Shown here: in pieces, positions 43,337 through 51,300 of the stretch
Layout of the letters: the number at the start of each line of letters is the position of its first letter
How positions within the stretch are numbered: position 1 is the first letter of the stretch
Assembly (NCBI GenBank): GCA_040905025.1
Contig: JBBDSJ010000126.1
Location: forward strand, 14,662-78,661
Length of the DNA stretch: 64,000 nucleotides
Source: JBBDSJ01 sp040905025
Lineage (GTDB): Bacteria > Pseudomonadota > Gammaproteobacteria > Methylohalomonadales > Methylohalomonadaceae
Direction of reading: 5' to 3'
The notes under the pieces: generated by a model
What the model was told of the DNA's origin: nothing
Databases searched by the model: none
Seen by the model: the letters and a program-made list of their open reading frames with translations, nothing else
Translations under genes and position numbers: made by a program

Positions 43337-44818
43337 ATGTCCACCACTGCAACATTGAACGATCGCCCGACACTGCGAGACGCCCTGCTTCTGTTTGTGC
43401 TCGTACCGTTTATGCTGGTCATGGGGCTGGGCGGCTGGTACAGCCTGCATGCATTGTCATTCGAAGTTGAATCACGCATGCAGGAAGATATTGAGCTGAT
43501 TGCCCGCAGTATCCGTTTGCCACTGAGTAATGCACTGGATCGCGGCAATATCCATGAAATTGAGCAGGCACTGGATTCGGCATTCAGTATTGACCGTGTT
43601 TACGGTGTTTATGTCTATGATGAAACAGGCCAGCGAATAGCAGGCAGCGGCACCCAGCGGGCACAGGTGTCAAGCGATCGCGCAGCTGAACTGGCACTGG
43701 AACGTAACCGCCAGAGTGAGTTTGAAGAGACCGGTCGTGAAGATATTTTTTCATTTTTTCTGCCACTGACCGATATCGGCGGCCGCATCATCGGTTTATT
43801 GCAGGTTACCCGCCGTGGCAGTGATTTTCACCAGAATATCGGCCAGGTACGCCAGCATGCCCTCGTTGCCTTACTAATCACCGGTATTTTACTGACACTG
43901 ATTATCTTTATCGGTCATTACCGTGCTATCGGCCGGCATCTGAGTGCCGTCGAAAACGGTCTGCGCCGGATTGGTACGGATCAGCCAGATGCCCGGGTAC
44001 CGGAACACGGGCCCAGCGAGATTCATGCGCTAAGCCAAAATATCAACAGCATGCTGGATCGTCTCGCGCACTCACAAGACGAGATCGAACAACGTCAACA
44101 ACGCGAACTGTCATTGCAATTGCGCTTGCAGGAATCGGAAAAGCTTGCTGTTATTGGCCAACTTGCCGCCGGCGTTGCGCACGAACTCGGCACACCATTA
44201 AGTACCATTGATGGTAAGGCCCAACGCGCATTGCGGAAAGACGATCTGGCGACCTCGTTAAGATCAGACCTTGAACAAATGCGCGCCGAAGTCAGGCGCA
44301 TGGAATATATCATCCATCAATTGCTGGATTTCGGCCGGCACAATCCATTGCAATGCCGGCCAGTAAAATGTGTTGATCTTGTCCACACAGTAATTGATCA
44401 ATGCACGTCTGAAGCAAAACAGCGCAAAATAGCTATCAACATTACCAACAGTAATAACGATCTTGAAGTTGAAGTTGATAGTGTGCGTATTGAACAGGCA
44501 CTTACCAACCTCCTGCGCAATGCAATTCAGGCTGCCAGAAAGCAAGTATCGATAAACTGGCATGCAGCAGATTCCGGAATAGTATTTTCTATTGAAGATG
44601 ACGGTGCGGGTATTACTACTGAATCCTGTTCGCGATTATTTGATCCTTTTTTCACAACCAAACCGGTCGGCTCCGGTACTGGTATGGGGCTGGCTGTCGC
44701 GAAAGCCGCTATTAGCGATCATCATGGCGAGATCGATGTGGATACAAGCCCGCATCTCAGCGGCGCCCGGTTTCTGGTTCACTTACCCACACAACAACAG
44801 GCTGATGCTCATGAGTGA
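43337..44818 (+). CDS. Sensor histidine kinase (NtrB-class)
   Basis: A 493-residue membrane kinase. First membrane helix about residues 18-40, a periplasmic sensor region of about 130 residues, second helix about 175-195, a HAMP-like linker, then HisKA with GQLAAGVAHELGTPLSTIDGKA (phosphorylated His in VAHE) and the ATPase domain with LTNLLRNAIQAARK, IEDDGAGI and GTGMGLAVAK. Start chosen at ATG 43337; an upstream TTG would add nine residues. The stop overlaps the response regulator start by 8 bp, so the two are a coupled pair. The signal is unknown. Confidence 0.9.
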   Translation: MSTTATLNDRPTLRDALLLFVLVPFMLVMGLGGWYSLHALSFEVESRMQEDIELIARSIRLPLSNALDRGNIHEIEQALDSAFSIDRVYGVYVYDETGQRIAGSGTQRAQVSSDRAAELALERNRQSEFEETGREDIFSFFLPLTDIGGRIIGLLQVTRRGSDFHQNIGQVRQHALVALLITGILLTLIIFIGHYRAIGRHLSAVENGLRRIGTDQPDARVPEHGPSEIHALSQNINSMLDRLAHSQDEIEQRQQRELSLQLRLQESEKLAVIGQLAAGVAHELGTPLSTIDGKAQRALRKDDLATSLRSDLEQMRAEVRRMEYIIHQLLDFGRHNPLQCRPVKCVDLVHTVIDQCTSEAKQRKIAINITNSNNDLEVEVDSVRIEQALTNLLRNAIQAARKQVSINWHAADSGIVFSIEDDGAGITTESCSRLFDPFFTTKPVGSGTGMGLAVAKAAISDHHGEIDVDTSPHLSGARFLVHLPTQQQADAHE

Positions 44819-46211
44819 TCCGCAAGTGAATGATATCAGGGTTCTGGTAGTTGAAGATGACCAGGCATTACGCGCTTTACTGACTGAAGAATTGAGTGAC
44901 AGCGGTTACCAGGTAAGCTGTGTCGCTGATGCAGAGACCGCCTGGCAACAAATGCAACAACAACAATTTATGCTGGTAGTCACAGATTTACGCTTGCCCG
45001 GTGCCGGCGGAATTGATTTGTTACACCAGGCGAAGCAACTCGCCGAGGTACCGGGTTTTATTATCATTACCGCGTTTGGTACCATCGAGCAGGCGGTTGA
45101 TGCCCTGAAGCAGGGTGCAGATGACTTTCTGACCAAGCCATTAAAACTTGACCACCTGCAGCTTTGCGTAGCCAGAGTAATCAAGGCAAAACGTCTGCAG
45201 GCCGAAGTAAAACATTACCGGGAGCTGTTATCAGACAATGGTTTTCATGGTTTGATCGGTCGTTGTGACGCAATGCAAAAGTTATTTGAGCAAATCCGTC
45301 TTATTGCGCGTGCTGATGGCCCGGTATTGATTTACGGTGAAAGCGGCACCGGTAAGGAGCTGGTTGCCAAGGCCGTTCATCAGGAAAGCAGCCGTAACAA
45401 CAAGCCGTTTATTGCTGTCAATTGTGCCGGCATCCCGCCCGAGTTGATGGAAAGCGAATTGTTTGGTCATACGGCCGGCGCATTTACCGGCGCGCAGAAA
45501 GCACGCAAGGGGCTGTTTGCAGAAGCGGATGGCGGTAGCCTGATGCTTGACGAGATTGGTGAAATGCCACAGGAGATGCAATCCAAATTGCTACGGGTGT
45601 TACAGGACGGTGTCGTCAGACCCGTTGGCAGCAATCAGGAACACCAGCTTGATGTGCGGGTTATCGCGGCGACCAATCGCCGGCTTGATGATGAAGTACG
45701 TGCACAAAGATTTCGTGAAGATCTTTATTATCGACTGGAAACATTCATGTTGCAGGTACCACCGTTACGGGATCGCCAGGACGATATAGAATTATTGACT
45801 GCGCATTTTATCAATCACTATAACGTGCGGATGCAACACCAGGTCCACGGGATAAAACCGGCGGCACTGGAACGTATCAGGGGCTATCCATTTCCGGGCA
45901 ACGTCCGTGAGTTATCCAATACAATTGAACGGGCGGTCACTTTTTGTCACGACGAAGCGATTGATAGTGAACACCTGCCCGAGCGCTTGCGGCATTCGAG
46001 CGCACCGGCCAGTGCTTTTACTGATGCCGCTATCCCGGCAAGCCTGCTGGAAGGACCGGAATTACCTACGCTGGAAACACTGGAACAACGCTATATTCAA
46101 TACGTCCTTGAACAGCTTGACGGCAACAAACGCCGCGCCGCTGAACTGCTCGGCATTGGCCGGCGCACACTCTATCGCCGGCTGGGCAGCGAGGAGTCAG
46201 CAGCGGATTAA
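44811..46211 (+). CDS. Sigma-54-dependent response regulator (NtrC family)
   Basis: A 466-residue activator. Receiver domain about 10-120, with the phosphoacceptor Asp in VVTDLRLPGAGG; AAA+ domain about 145-380, with Walker A GESGTGKE, the sigma-54-contacting loop GAFTGA and Walker B-like GGSLMLDEIGEM; and a C-terminal Fis-type helix-turn-helix (NKRRAAELLGIGRRTLYRRL). It converts sigma-54 RNA polymerase into the open complex. The start ATG 44811 lies in ATGAGTGA, overlapping the kinase stop; ATG 44805 is a close alternative. A textbook sigma-54 promoter sits 148 bp after its stop, in front of the DUF4168 gene, so this gene is a likely regulator of it. Confidence 0.93.
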   Translation: MSDPQVNDIRVLVVEDDQALRALLTEELSDSGYQVSCVADAETAWQQMQQQQFMLVVTDLRLPGAGGIDLLHQAKQLAEVPGFIIITAFGTIEQAVDALKQGADDFLTKPLKLDHLQLCVARVIKAKRLQAEVKHYRELLSDNGFHGLIGRCDAMQKLFEQIRLIARADGPVLIYGESGTGKELVAKAVHQESSRNNKPFIAVNCAGIPPELMESELFGHTAGAFTGAQKARKGLFAEADGGSLMLDEIGEMPQEMQSKLLRVLQDGVVRPVGSNQEHQLDVRVIAATNRRLDDEVRAQRFREDLYYRLETFMLQVPPLRDRQDDIELLTAHFINHYNVRMQHQVHGIKPAALERIRGYPFPGNVRELSNTIERAVTFCHDEAIDSEHLPERLRHSSAPASAFTDAAIPASLLEGPELPTLETLEQRYIQYVLEQLDGNKRRAAELLGIGRRTLYRRLGSEESAAD

Positions 46212-46236
46212 ACCGGCCGTGTGCATGTGCGCAGTC

Positions 46237-46256
46237 GTCGTATGTGCCATAACGAC
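46237..46256. promoter_or_regulatory. Candidate activator binding site
   Basis: An imperfect inverted repeat, GTCGTATG and CATAACGAC separated by TGC, about 105 bp upstream of the sigma-54 promoter. Distance and dyad symmetry fit an activator site for the neighbouring response regulator, but only one copy is seen. Confidence 0.3.
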
Positions 46257-46358
46257 ACAACTTTTCGCTTTTATACAGCTTCAGCCCTCATCTTGATTTA
46301 TCTTTTAATTCCAATAATTTACCTAATATTAATCAGCCTGTTAATGAGTCCGGGAAAG

Positions 46359-46375
46359 CTGGCACAGCAATTGCT
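46359..46375 (+). promoter_or_regulatory. Sigma-54 promoter of the DUF4168 gene
   Basis: CTGGCACA, GCAA, TTGCT: matches the -24/-12 consensus at all invariant positions with correct spacing, 60 bp before the ATG. Confidence 0.85.
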
Positions 46376-46435
46376 ATTATATTGCTATTGTATAGCTGTA
46401 CAAGTAAATAGCCCTCATCAAAAGAGCGAGACATT

Positions 46436-46849
46436 ATGAACAAACGAATTAAAGCATTTGCCCTGCCAGCCGGCTTGATAATTTTGCTGGGTGCGCCACT
46501 GACAATCGTCGCGCAACAGCAGCAGGAAGAAGGTCACCCGACGGGCAAACAAGGCATGCCATCCGAAGCTCCAACAGCAGCAGCTGAACTGGACGCTGAA
46601 ACCAAGGAGAAATTTGTTACCGCATATGTGGATATCCAGCAGATTCAGGTTAAGTACACTGAACAGCTGCAACAGGCAGATGACGAAGCCAAGGCCCGTG
46701 AAATCCAGGAAAAGGCCCAGAATGAGATGGTGCAGGCCGTCGAAGGTAGCGGCATGTCTGTCACTGAATACAATGAAGTCGTTGCCGTGATCAGCAGTGA
46801 TCCGGATCTGCGCATGGAGATTGAGGAAAAAGCCAAACAAGCGCAGTAA
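46436..46849 (+). CDS. DUF4168-family exported protein
   Basis: A 137-residue protein with a signal peptide (MNKRIKAFALPAGLIILLGA..., cut after about residue 26 at IVAQQ). The mature part is highly charged and helical (EKFVTAYVDIQQIQVKYTEQL, ISSDPDLRMEIEEKAKQ), matching DUF4168, a small family of uncharacterised secreted proteins whose hallmark is FvxAYxxIxxI...Y and a final LR.RI-like helix. Sigma-54 promoter and two-component system lie directly upstream, and a terminator follows, so it is probably the controlled output of that system. Function unknown. Confidence 0.82.
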   Translation: MNKRIKAFALPAGLIILLGAPLTIVAQQQQEEGHPTGKQGMPSEAPTAAAELDAETKEKFVTAYVDIQQIQVKYTEQLQQADDEAKAREIQEKAQNEMVQAVEGSGMSVTEYNEVVAVISSDPDLRMEIEEKAKQAQ

Positions 46850-46956
46850 GCCTCAATCAATAGCAGGGAAGCCAACAATCAGGTTTTCATCAATTTAAAG
46901 GTGAATCCTCCTCCCTGCGATGCGGGTCCCACCCCAACCCGCATCTGCCCCACTTT

Positions 46957-46988
46957 AGCCCCGCCTCGTGCGGGGCTATTTTTTTATC
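46957..46988 (+). terminator. Rho-independent terminator of the DUF4168 gene
   Basis: AGCCCCGC, loop CTCGT, GCGGGGCT, then ATTTTTTTA. Lies between convergent genes. Confidence 0.88.
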
Positions 46989-47024
46989 TCCACACAACCC
47001 ATTCGGTTGTGACAGCTTTCATAA

Positions 47025-47782
47025 TCATTCACGCAGTTTCAGGATAACCAGCAATACCAATAAATAGAGTGCCAGCAAAGGACAGATTAGTATCAACCAG
47101 ATAGGCCAAAGATTACTGCCTGCCATTAACGCGAAAATACTCACCATGATCAATACCACAAACACAAAGAGCGGCCATGTCACCAGCAAGCCATGTGACT
47201 TGCGGAATCGGGCCCAGGCGATCACCTGTAATACCAGGTAGGCAGGAAGCCCCAAACTAATGACCAGGCCCAACAAAAAATCTCCAGACCCCTGTTCTTC
47301 AGCATAACACTGGCGCGCCTGTTCATTCAGTTGCTCGTGTTCAGCGCGCAAACGCGCTATCCAGTCAGGTGATGACTGCGACGAACCTGATGCTGTCGTT
47401 GTCCATTCAATCGATACGGGGTAACTCAGTAATACCGATTCCTGATAGCGGTCATCGCGCTTGAAACCGGCTTTGATTCGGATCTCGTCCACCTGACCTG
47501 CAGTTTGTCCAAAAACCAGCCATACGTCTCGCCGGATCCGGCTGGCAACATGGGTGATGGATTTGGGCCAAATCCGGCTGCCGGCTGATTCTGGTAGTAC
47601 GGTCGCACCCGGATATTCAGTGGCACATCAGACTGATAAGCGAGATGCACATAGTAGGATTCATTCACTTTCAATGGACTGTCTTGTGGATGTGTGGCCA
47701 GAACCTCCGCCTGCATGGCCTGAACGACAGGGCTCATCAGCATTGACAATATCAGTGCAATATCTCTTGTTTTCGCATGCAT
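47025..47782 (-). pseudogene. Exported/membrane protein gene split by a frameshift
   Basis: Two overlapping reverse-strand frames look like one gene. The first (47782 downwards) begins with a signal peptide (MHAKTRDIALILSMLMSPVVQA) and runs to GSGETYGWF; the second continues with QVDEIRIKAGFKRDDRYQES and ends with two membrane helices (about the last 75 residues). The break coincides with a run of five T on the coding strand (47511-47515); one extra T would give YGWFFGQTAGQVDEI. It may be a sequencing or assembly slip, a true mutation or slippage. No family recognised; the likely full protein is about 250 residues. Confidence 0.65.
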
Positions 47783-47889
47783 ACGCTATACCTGACATGG
47801 TAGTGAACTTGTTTTACTGTACAGCCCGCCCCAAACAAATCCTGGCGCGGCAATTATACTGACAGTAATCCCGTGTTCTTCAGGGCTTC

Positions 47890-48285
47890 ATGTCAGAGCC
47901 AAATCATGGAATACTTCAATTCTTTACAACCAGATTAAATGCTGCCATGCAAGAACTCTATCAAGCGGTTCATGAGCATCCTGATTTCAAATCCTTACAA
48001 ATGGCGCGTAGTCGTCTGAGCTGGATACTGACGTTTGCAGTGCTCGCCGGTTATCTCAGCTTTGTTCTGATTATTGCATTTGCACCAGAACTGTTTGCAG
48101 CACCCATCAGCACCAACAGTACCACCAGCTGGGGCATACCGGTCGGCCTGTTTGTAATCGTCTACAGCTTCCTGCTTACCGGTATTTATGTGCATCAGTC
48201 CAATGCACATTTTGATCCCGAGCTAAAGCGGATTATCGATGAAGTCCGTACCGGCAGTGAAACACTCAGGGTACCGCCGCAATGA
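47890..48285 (+). CDS. yjcH: DUF485 membrane protein (YjcH-like)
   Basis: A 131-residue protein with two membrane helices (about 50-70 and 90-112) and the DUF485 motif HPDFKSLQMARSRLSWILT and VGLFVIVYSFLLTGIYVHQSN. In E. coli yjcH lies between acs and actP. The stop overlaps the actP start (ATGA), so the two are an operon; acs itself is not next to them. The role of DUF485 proteins is not known; they are thought to accompany the permease. Confidence 0.88.
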   Translation: MSEPNHGILQFFTTRLNAAMQELYQAVHEHPDFKSLQMARSRLSWILTFAVLAGYLSFVLIIAFAPELFAAPISTNSTTSWGIPVGLFVIVYSFLLTGIYVHQSNAHFDPELKRIIDEVRTGSETLRVPPQ

Positions 48286-49934
48286 TTCGATTCCAGTGGT
48301 TAACCCTGATTTTTCTGCTGGCAGTATCACCATACGGCCTTGCAGACAACCTTGAAGACGTTGCACATGAAGCCAATCTTACAGCAATTGCGATGTTTGC
48401 CCTGTTTGTGTTTGCAACGATGGGTATTACCTGGTGGGCGGCGCGCCGGGTCAAGACAACAAGCGATTTTTACGCGGCCGGTGGCAATATTACCGGTTTG
48501 CAAAATGGCCTGGCCATTTCCGGTGATTTCATGTCGGCGGCTTCATTTCTTGGCATTTCAGCTCTGGTTTTTACCAGCGGCTTTGACGGCCTGATTTATT
48601 CCATCGGCTTTCTGGTCGGCTGGCCGATTATTCTGTTTTTGCTGGCAGAGCGCCTGCGTAATCTTGGTAAATACACGTTTGCCGATGCTGTTTCGTTTCG
48701 ACTCGCCGCGCTGCCCATCCGCAGCCTCGCGGCCTGCGGCACACTGGCTGTCGTATTATTATATTTAATCGCACAGTTGGTCGGTGCCGGTCAGCTGATT
48801 CAGGTACTGTTTGGTTTGCCATATCACTATGCAGTGTTTCTGGTAGGCGTACTGATGATTCTTTATGTCACATTCGGCGGCATGCTGGCGACCACCTGGG
48901 TTCAGATTATCAAGGCTGTATTATTATTGTCCGGCGCCACATTCATGTCCATTGCTGTACTGGCCAAATTTGGTTTCTCGTTTGAGCTGCTGTTCCGGAC
49001 TGCAGTCGATGTACATCCGGAGGGCTTTAGCATCATGGCGCCCGGTGGCCTGGTCACCGATCCGGTTTCGGCAATTTCGCTCGGACTGGCGCTAATGTTT
49101 GGTACCGCCGGACTACCGCATATATTGATGCGATTCTTTACGGTATCCGATGCCCGTGAAGCACGCCGGTCAGTATTTTTTGCGACCGGCTTCATCGGCT
49201 ATTTTTATATCCTGACTTTCGTGATTGGCTTTGGCGCCATCATTCTAGTCGGCACTGATCCTGCCTATCGAAACATGGCCGGTGGGCTTATTGGTGGCAG
49301 CAATATGGCGGCAGTTCATCTGGCACATGCTGTCGGCGGCGATGTATTTCTGGGTTTCATTTCGGCAGTTGCGTTTGCCACCATTCTGGCAGTGGTATCT
49401 GGCCTGACGTTGTCCGGCGCATCCGCCTTGTCACATGATCTTTATGCGAGTGTTATCAAAAAAGGTCATGCCGGTGAGCGCGAGGAAGTGCTGGTATCAC
49501 GTTGCGCAACCATTGGTCTGGGTATTATTGCCATTTTGCTCGGGATTTTATTTCAGCAACAAAATGTCGCCTATATGGTCGGACTGGCTTTTGCTATTGC
49601 CGCGAGTGTCAATTTTCCCATCCTGCTGTTATCCATGTACTGGCGCGGCCTGACCACCCGGGGTGCCACAGCAGGCGGTGCAATCGGTTTACTGACTGCG
49701 GTTGGCATGATGCTGTTGGGGCCGACAATCTGGGTCGACATCCTCGGTAACGCCGAAGCCATCGTACCCTATAAACACCCGGCATTGTTCTCCATGACCG
49801 CCGCATTTGTGAGTATCTGGCTGATATCCAAGCTGGACAAGAGTCCACGTGCGATGGAAGAACGCAAAGCTTTCCACTGGCAGTACCTGCGTTCACAAAC
49901 AGGGCTGGGCGCATCAACGGCAGCAAAACATTGA
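48282..49934 (+). CDS. actP: Cation/acetate symporter ActP
   Basis: A 550-residue sodium/solute symporter with a signal-like N-terminal segment and about 13 membrane helices. Characteristic stretches: NGLAISGDFMSAASFLGISAL, YTFADAVSFRL, GTAGLPHILMRFFTVSDAREARRSVFFATG and SGASALSHDLYA. ActP takes up acetate and other short acids with a cation. It overlaps the upstream DUF485 gene by four bases. It is convergent with mscL. An earlier ATG is not available because of the overlap with the DUF485 gene. Confidence 0.93.
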   Translation: MIRFQWLTLIFLLAVSPYGLADNLEDVAHEANLTAIAMFALFVFATMGITWWAARRVKTTSDFYAAGGNITGLQNGLAISGDFMSAASFLGISALVFTSGFDGLIYSIGFLVGWPIILFLLAERLRNLGKYTFADAVSFRLAALPIRSLAACGTLAVVLLYLIAQLVGAGQLIQVLFGLPYHYAVFLVGVLMILYVTFGGMLATTWVQIIKAVLLLSGATFMSIAVLAKFGFSFELLFRTAVDVHPEGFSIMAPGGLVTDPVSAISLGLALMFGTAGLPHILMRFFTVSDAREARRSVFFATGFIGYFYILTFVIGFGAIILVGTDPAYRNMAGGLIGGSNMAAVHLAHAVGGDVFLGFISAVAFATILAVVSGLTLSGASALSHDLYASVIKKGHAGEREEVLVSRCATIGLGIIAILLGILFQQQNVAYMVGLAFAIAASVNFPILLLSMYWRGLTTRGATAGGAIGLLTAVGMMLLGPTIWVDILGNAEAIVPYKHPALFSMTAAFVSIWLISKLDKSPRAMEERKAFHWQYLRSQTGLGASTAAKH

Positions 49935-50001
49935 TACGTGCATATTATTTTTGTTTTCGCATGTAAATCAACGGCAGTAAACCAAGTCAGGCGATACTGA
50001 C

Positions 50002-50424
50002 TTATCGAGAGGATTCCTGACGTCCGGATTCAAGCAAATCCCTGATTTCAGTAAGCAGCTTTTCCTCATTGCTCGGCACATCTGGCGCAGTCTCCTGCTT
50101 CACCTCTTCCTTGCGCTGCAGCTGATTAATAATTTTCACCGCAACAAATATTGCCAATCCAATGATCAGAAAATCAATTATATTCTGTATAAACGCGCCA
50201 TAGTTCAATGTTACTGCAGCCACTTCGCCATGAGCTTCTTTCAACACCAAAACCAGATCTCCAAAATGCACACCGCCAATCAATACTCCGAGCGGCGGCA
50301 TGACTACATCATTAACAAAAGATGAAATTACTTTCCCAAATGCGACACCCATAATAATTCCAACAGCCATATCCATGACATTACCGCGCACTACAAATGA
50401 TTTGAATTCATTAATCAATGTCAT
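50002..50424 (-). CDS. mscL: Large-conductance mechanosensitive channel MscL
   Basis: A 140-residue MscL, close to the E. coli length of 136. The N-terminal helix and first membrane segment FKSFVVRGNVMDMAVGIIMGVAFGKVISSFVNDVVMPPLG carry the gate residues; the second segment IQNIIDFLIIGLAIFVAVKIIN and a charged C-terminal helix (EEKLLTEIRDLL) follow. It opens on membrane tension to release solutes after osmotic downshift. It is 39 bp after the SIMPL protein gene on the same strand. Confidence 0.96.
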   Translation of the reverse strand: MTLINEFKSFVVRGNVMDMAVGIIMGVAFGKVISSFVNDVVMPPLGVLIGGVHFGDLVLVLKEAHGEVAAVTLNYGAFIQNIIDFLIIGLAIFVAVKIINQLQRKEEVKQETAPDVPSNEEKLLTEIRDLLESGRQESSR

Positions 50425-50463
50425 TGTTAATACCTTTTGTTATTCTGACCGGAAATCACAAAC

Positions 50464-51189
50464 TTAATCTTCCAGATAATATTCAATCGTCGAAACTACG
50501 CGTACAGTTTTCTCAACCTGACTGTTTTCATCTATGCCGGGAGATCGATCCCGTGGCAGAATGACAAACACCCCCTGATTCGCCTGGCGAATGCCGCCAA
50601 GTTTACTATTGGAATCGTTGGCAAACTGTTCAGCGGCAGCACGCGCACTCGCAGTCGCCTCGGCAATCATGTCAGGCTTGTAGTCATCCAGTCGATTAAA
50701 CAGGTAGGTAGGGCCGGATTGGTAGCCACTTTCATCCGAAAGCACAACACCGGACTCCACCAACTCACTGATATTCTGACTCGCCACCTGTATCAACTCG
50801 GGTTGATCGGTTCGTACCCGCAGGGTTTGCGCGATGATATAGCGGCTGTCATAAGGCCCACTGCGCCAGGGATTGGCGACCATATCAGTCACTTCCAGCC
50901 GCTGCACCCGAATCGTGTCCGGAGGGATACCATTCAAGGTGAGAAATGCCCGCACCGTCTCGCGGCTTTTATTGATAGCTGCCTGCGCACTTGCCAGATC
51001 ATTATCGGCCGCAACATATCGCAATGACCACAGGCCGATGTCGGCGGTTACGTCACGCTCTGAAATACCCTTGACAGTAACAAAGCGATCACTGGCGCGT
51101 CCTTTTTGAAAGCCGTCACCCACAAACCAGCCTGACAGGGCAATGCCAAAGGCAAGTAATAGTGCCGGCACCCAGAGATAACGCTGCAT
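50464..51189 (-). CDS. SIMPL (DUF541) domain protein
   Basis: A 241-residue protein with one N-terminal membrane or signal segment (LWVPALLLAFGIALSGWFV, about 4-22) and a periplasmic SIMPL domain: RFVTVKGISERDVTADIGLWSLRY, then VVLSDESGYQSGPTYLF and AEATASARAAAEQFANDSNSKLGGI. Members include E. coli YggE, linked to oxidative stress, but the biochemistry is not known. It is upstream of mscL in a probable two-gene unit. Confidence 0.9.
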   Translation of the reverse strand: MQRYLWVPALLLAFGIALSGWFVGDGFQKGRASDRFVTVKGISERDVTADIGLWSLRYVAADNDLASAQAAINKSRETVRAFLTLNGIPPDTIRVQRLEVTDMVANPWRSGPYDSRYIIAQTLRVRTDQPELIQVASQNISELVESGVVLSDESGYQSGPTYLFNRLDDYKPDMIAEATASARAAAEQFANDSNSKLGGIRQANQGVFVILPRDRSPGIDENSQVEKTVRVVSTIEYYLED

Positions 51190-51300
51190 ATTGCTTGCCT
51201 CTACAGGTTAAGATGGAGTTAATTAATAGCTACAGCCTAACTTGCTATGCTTTTAACCGGGCGTCAACAAAAAAAATGCTGATTTGAGTAACCCTAAGCA

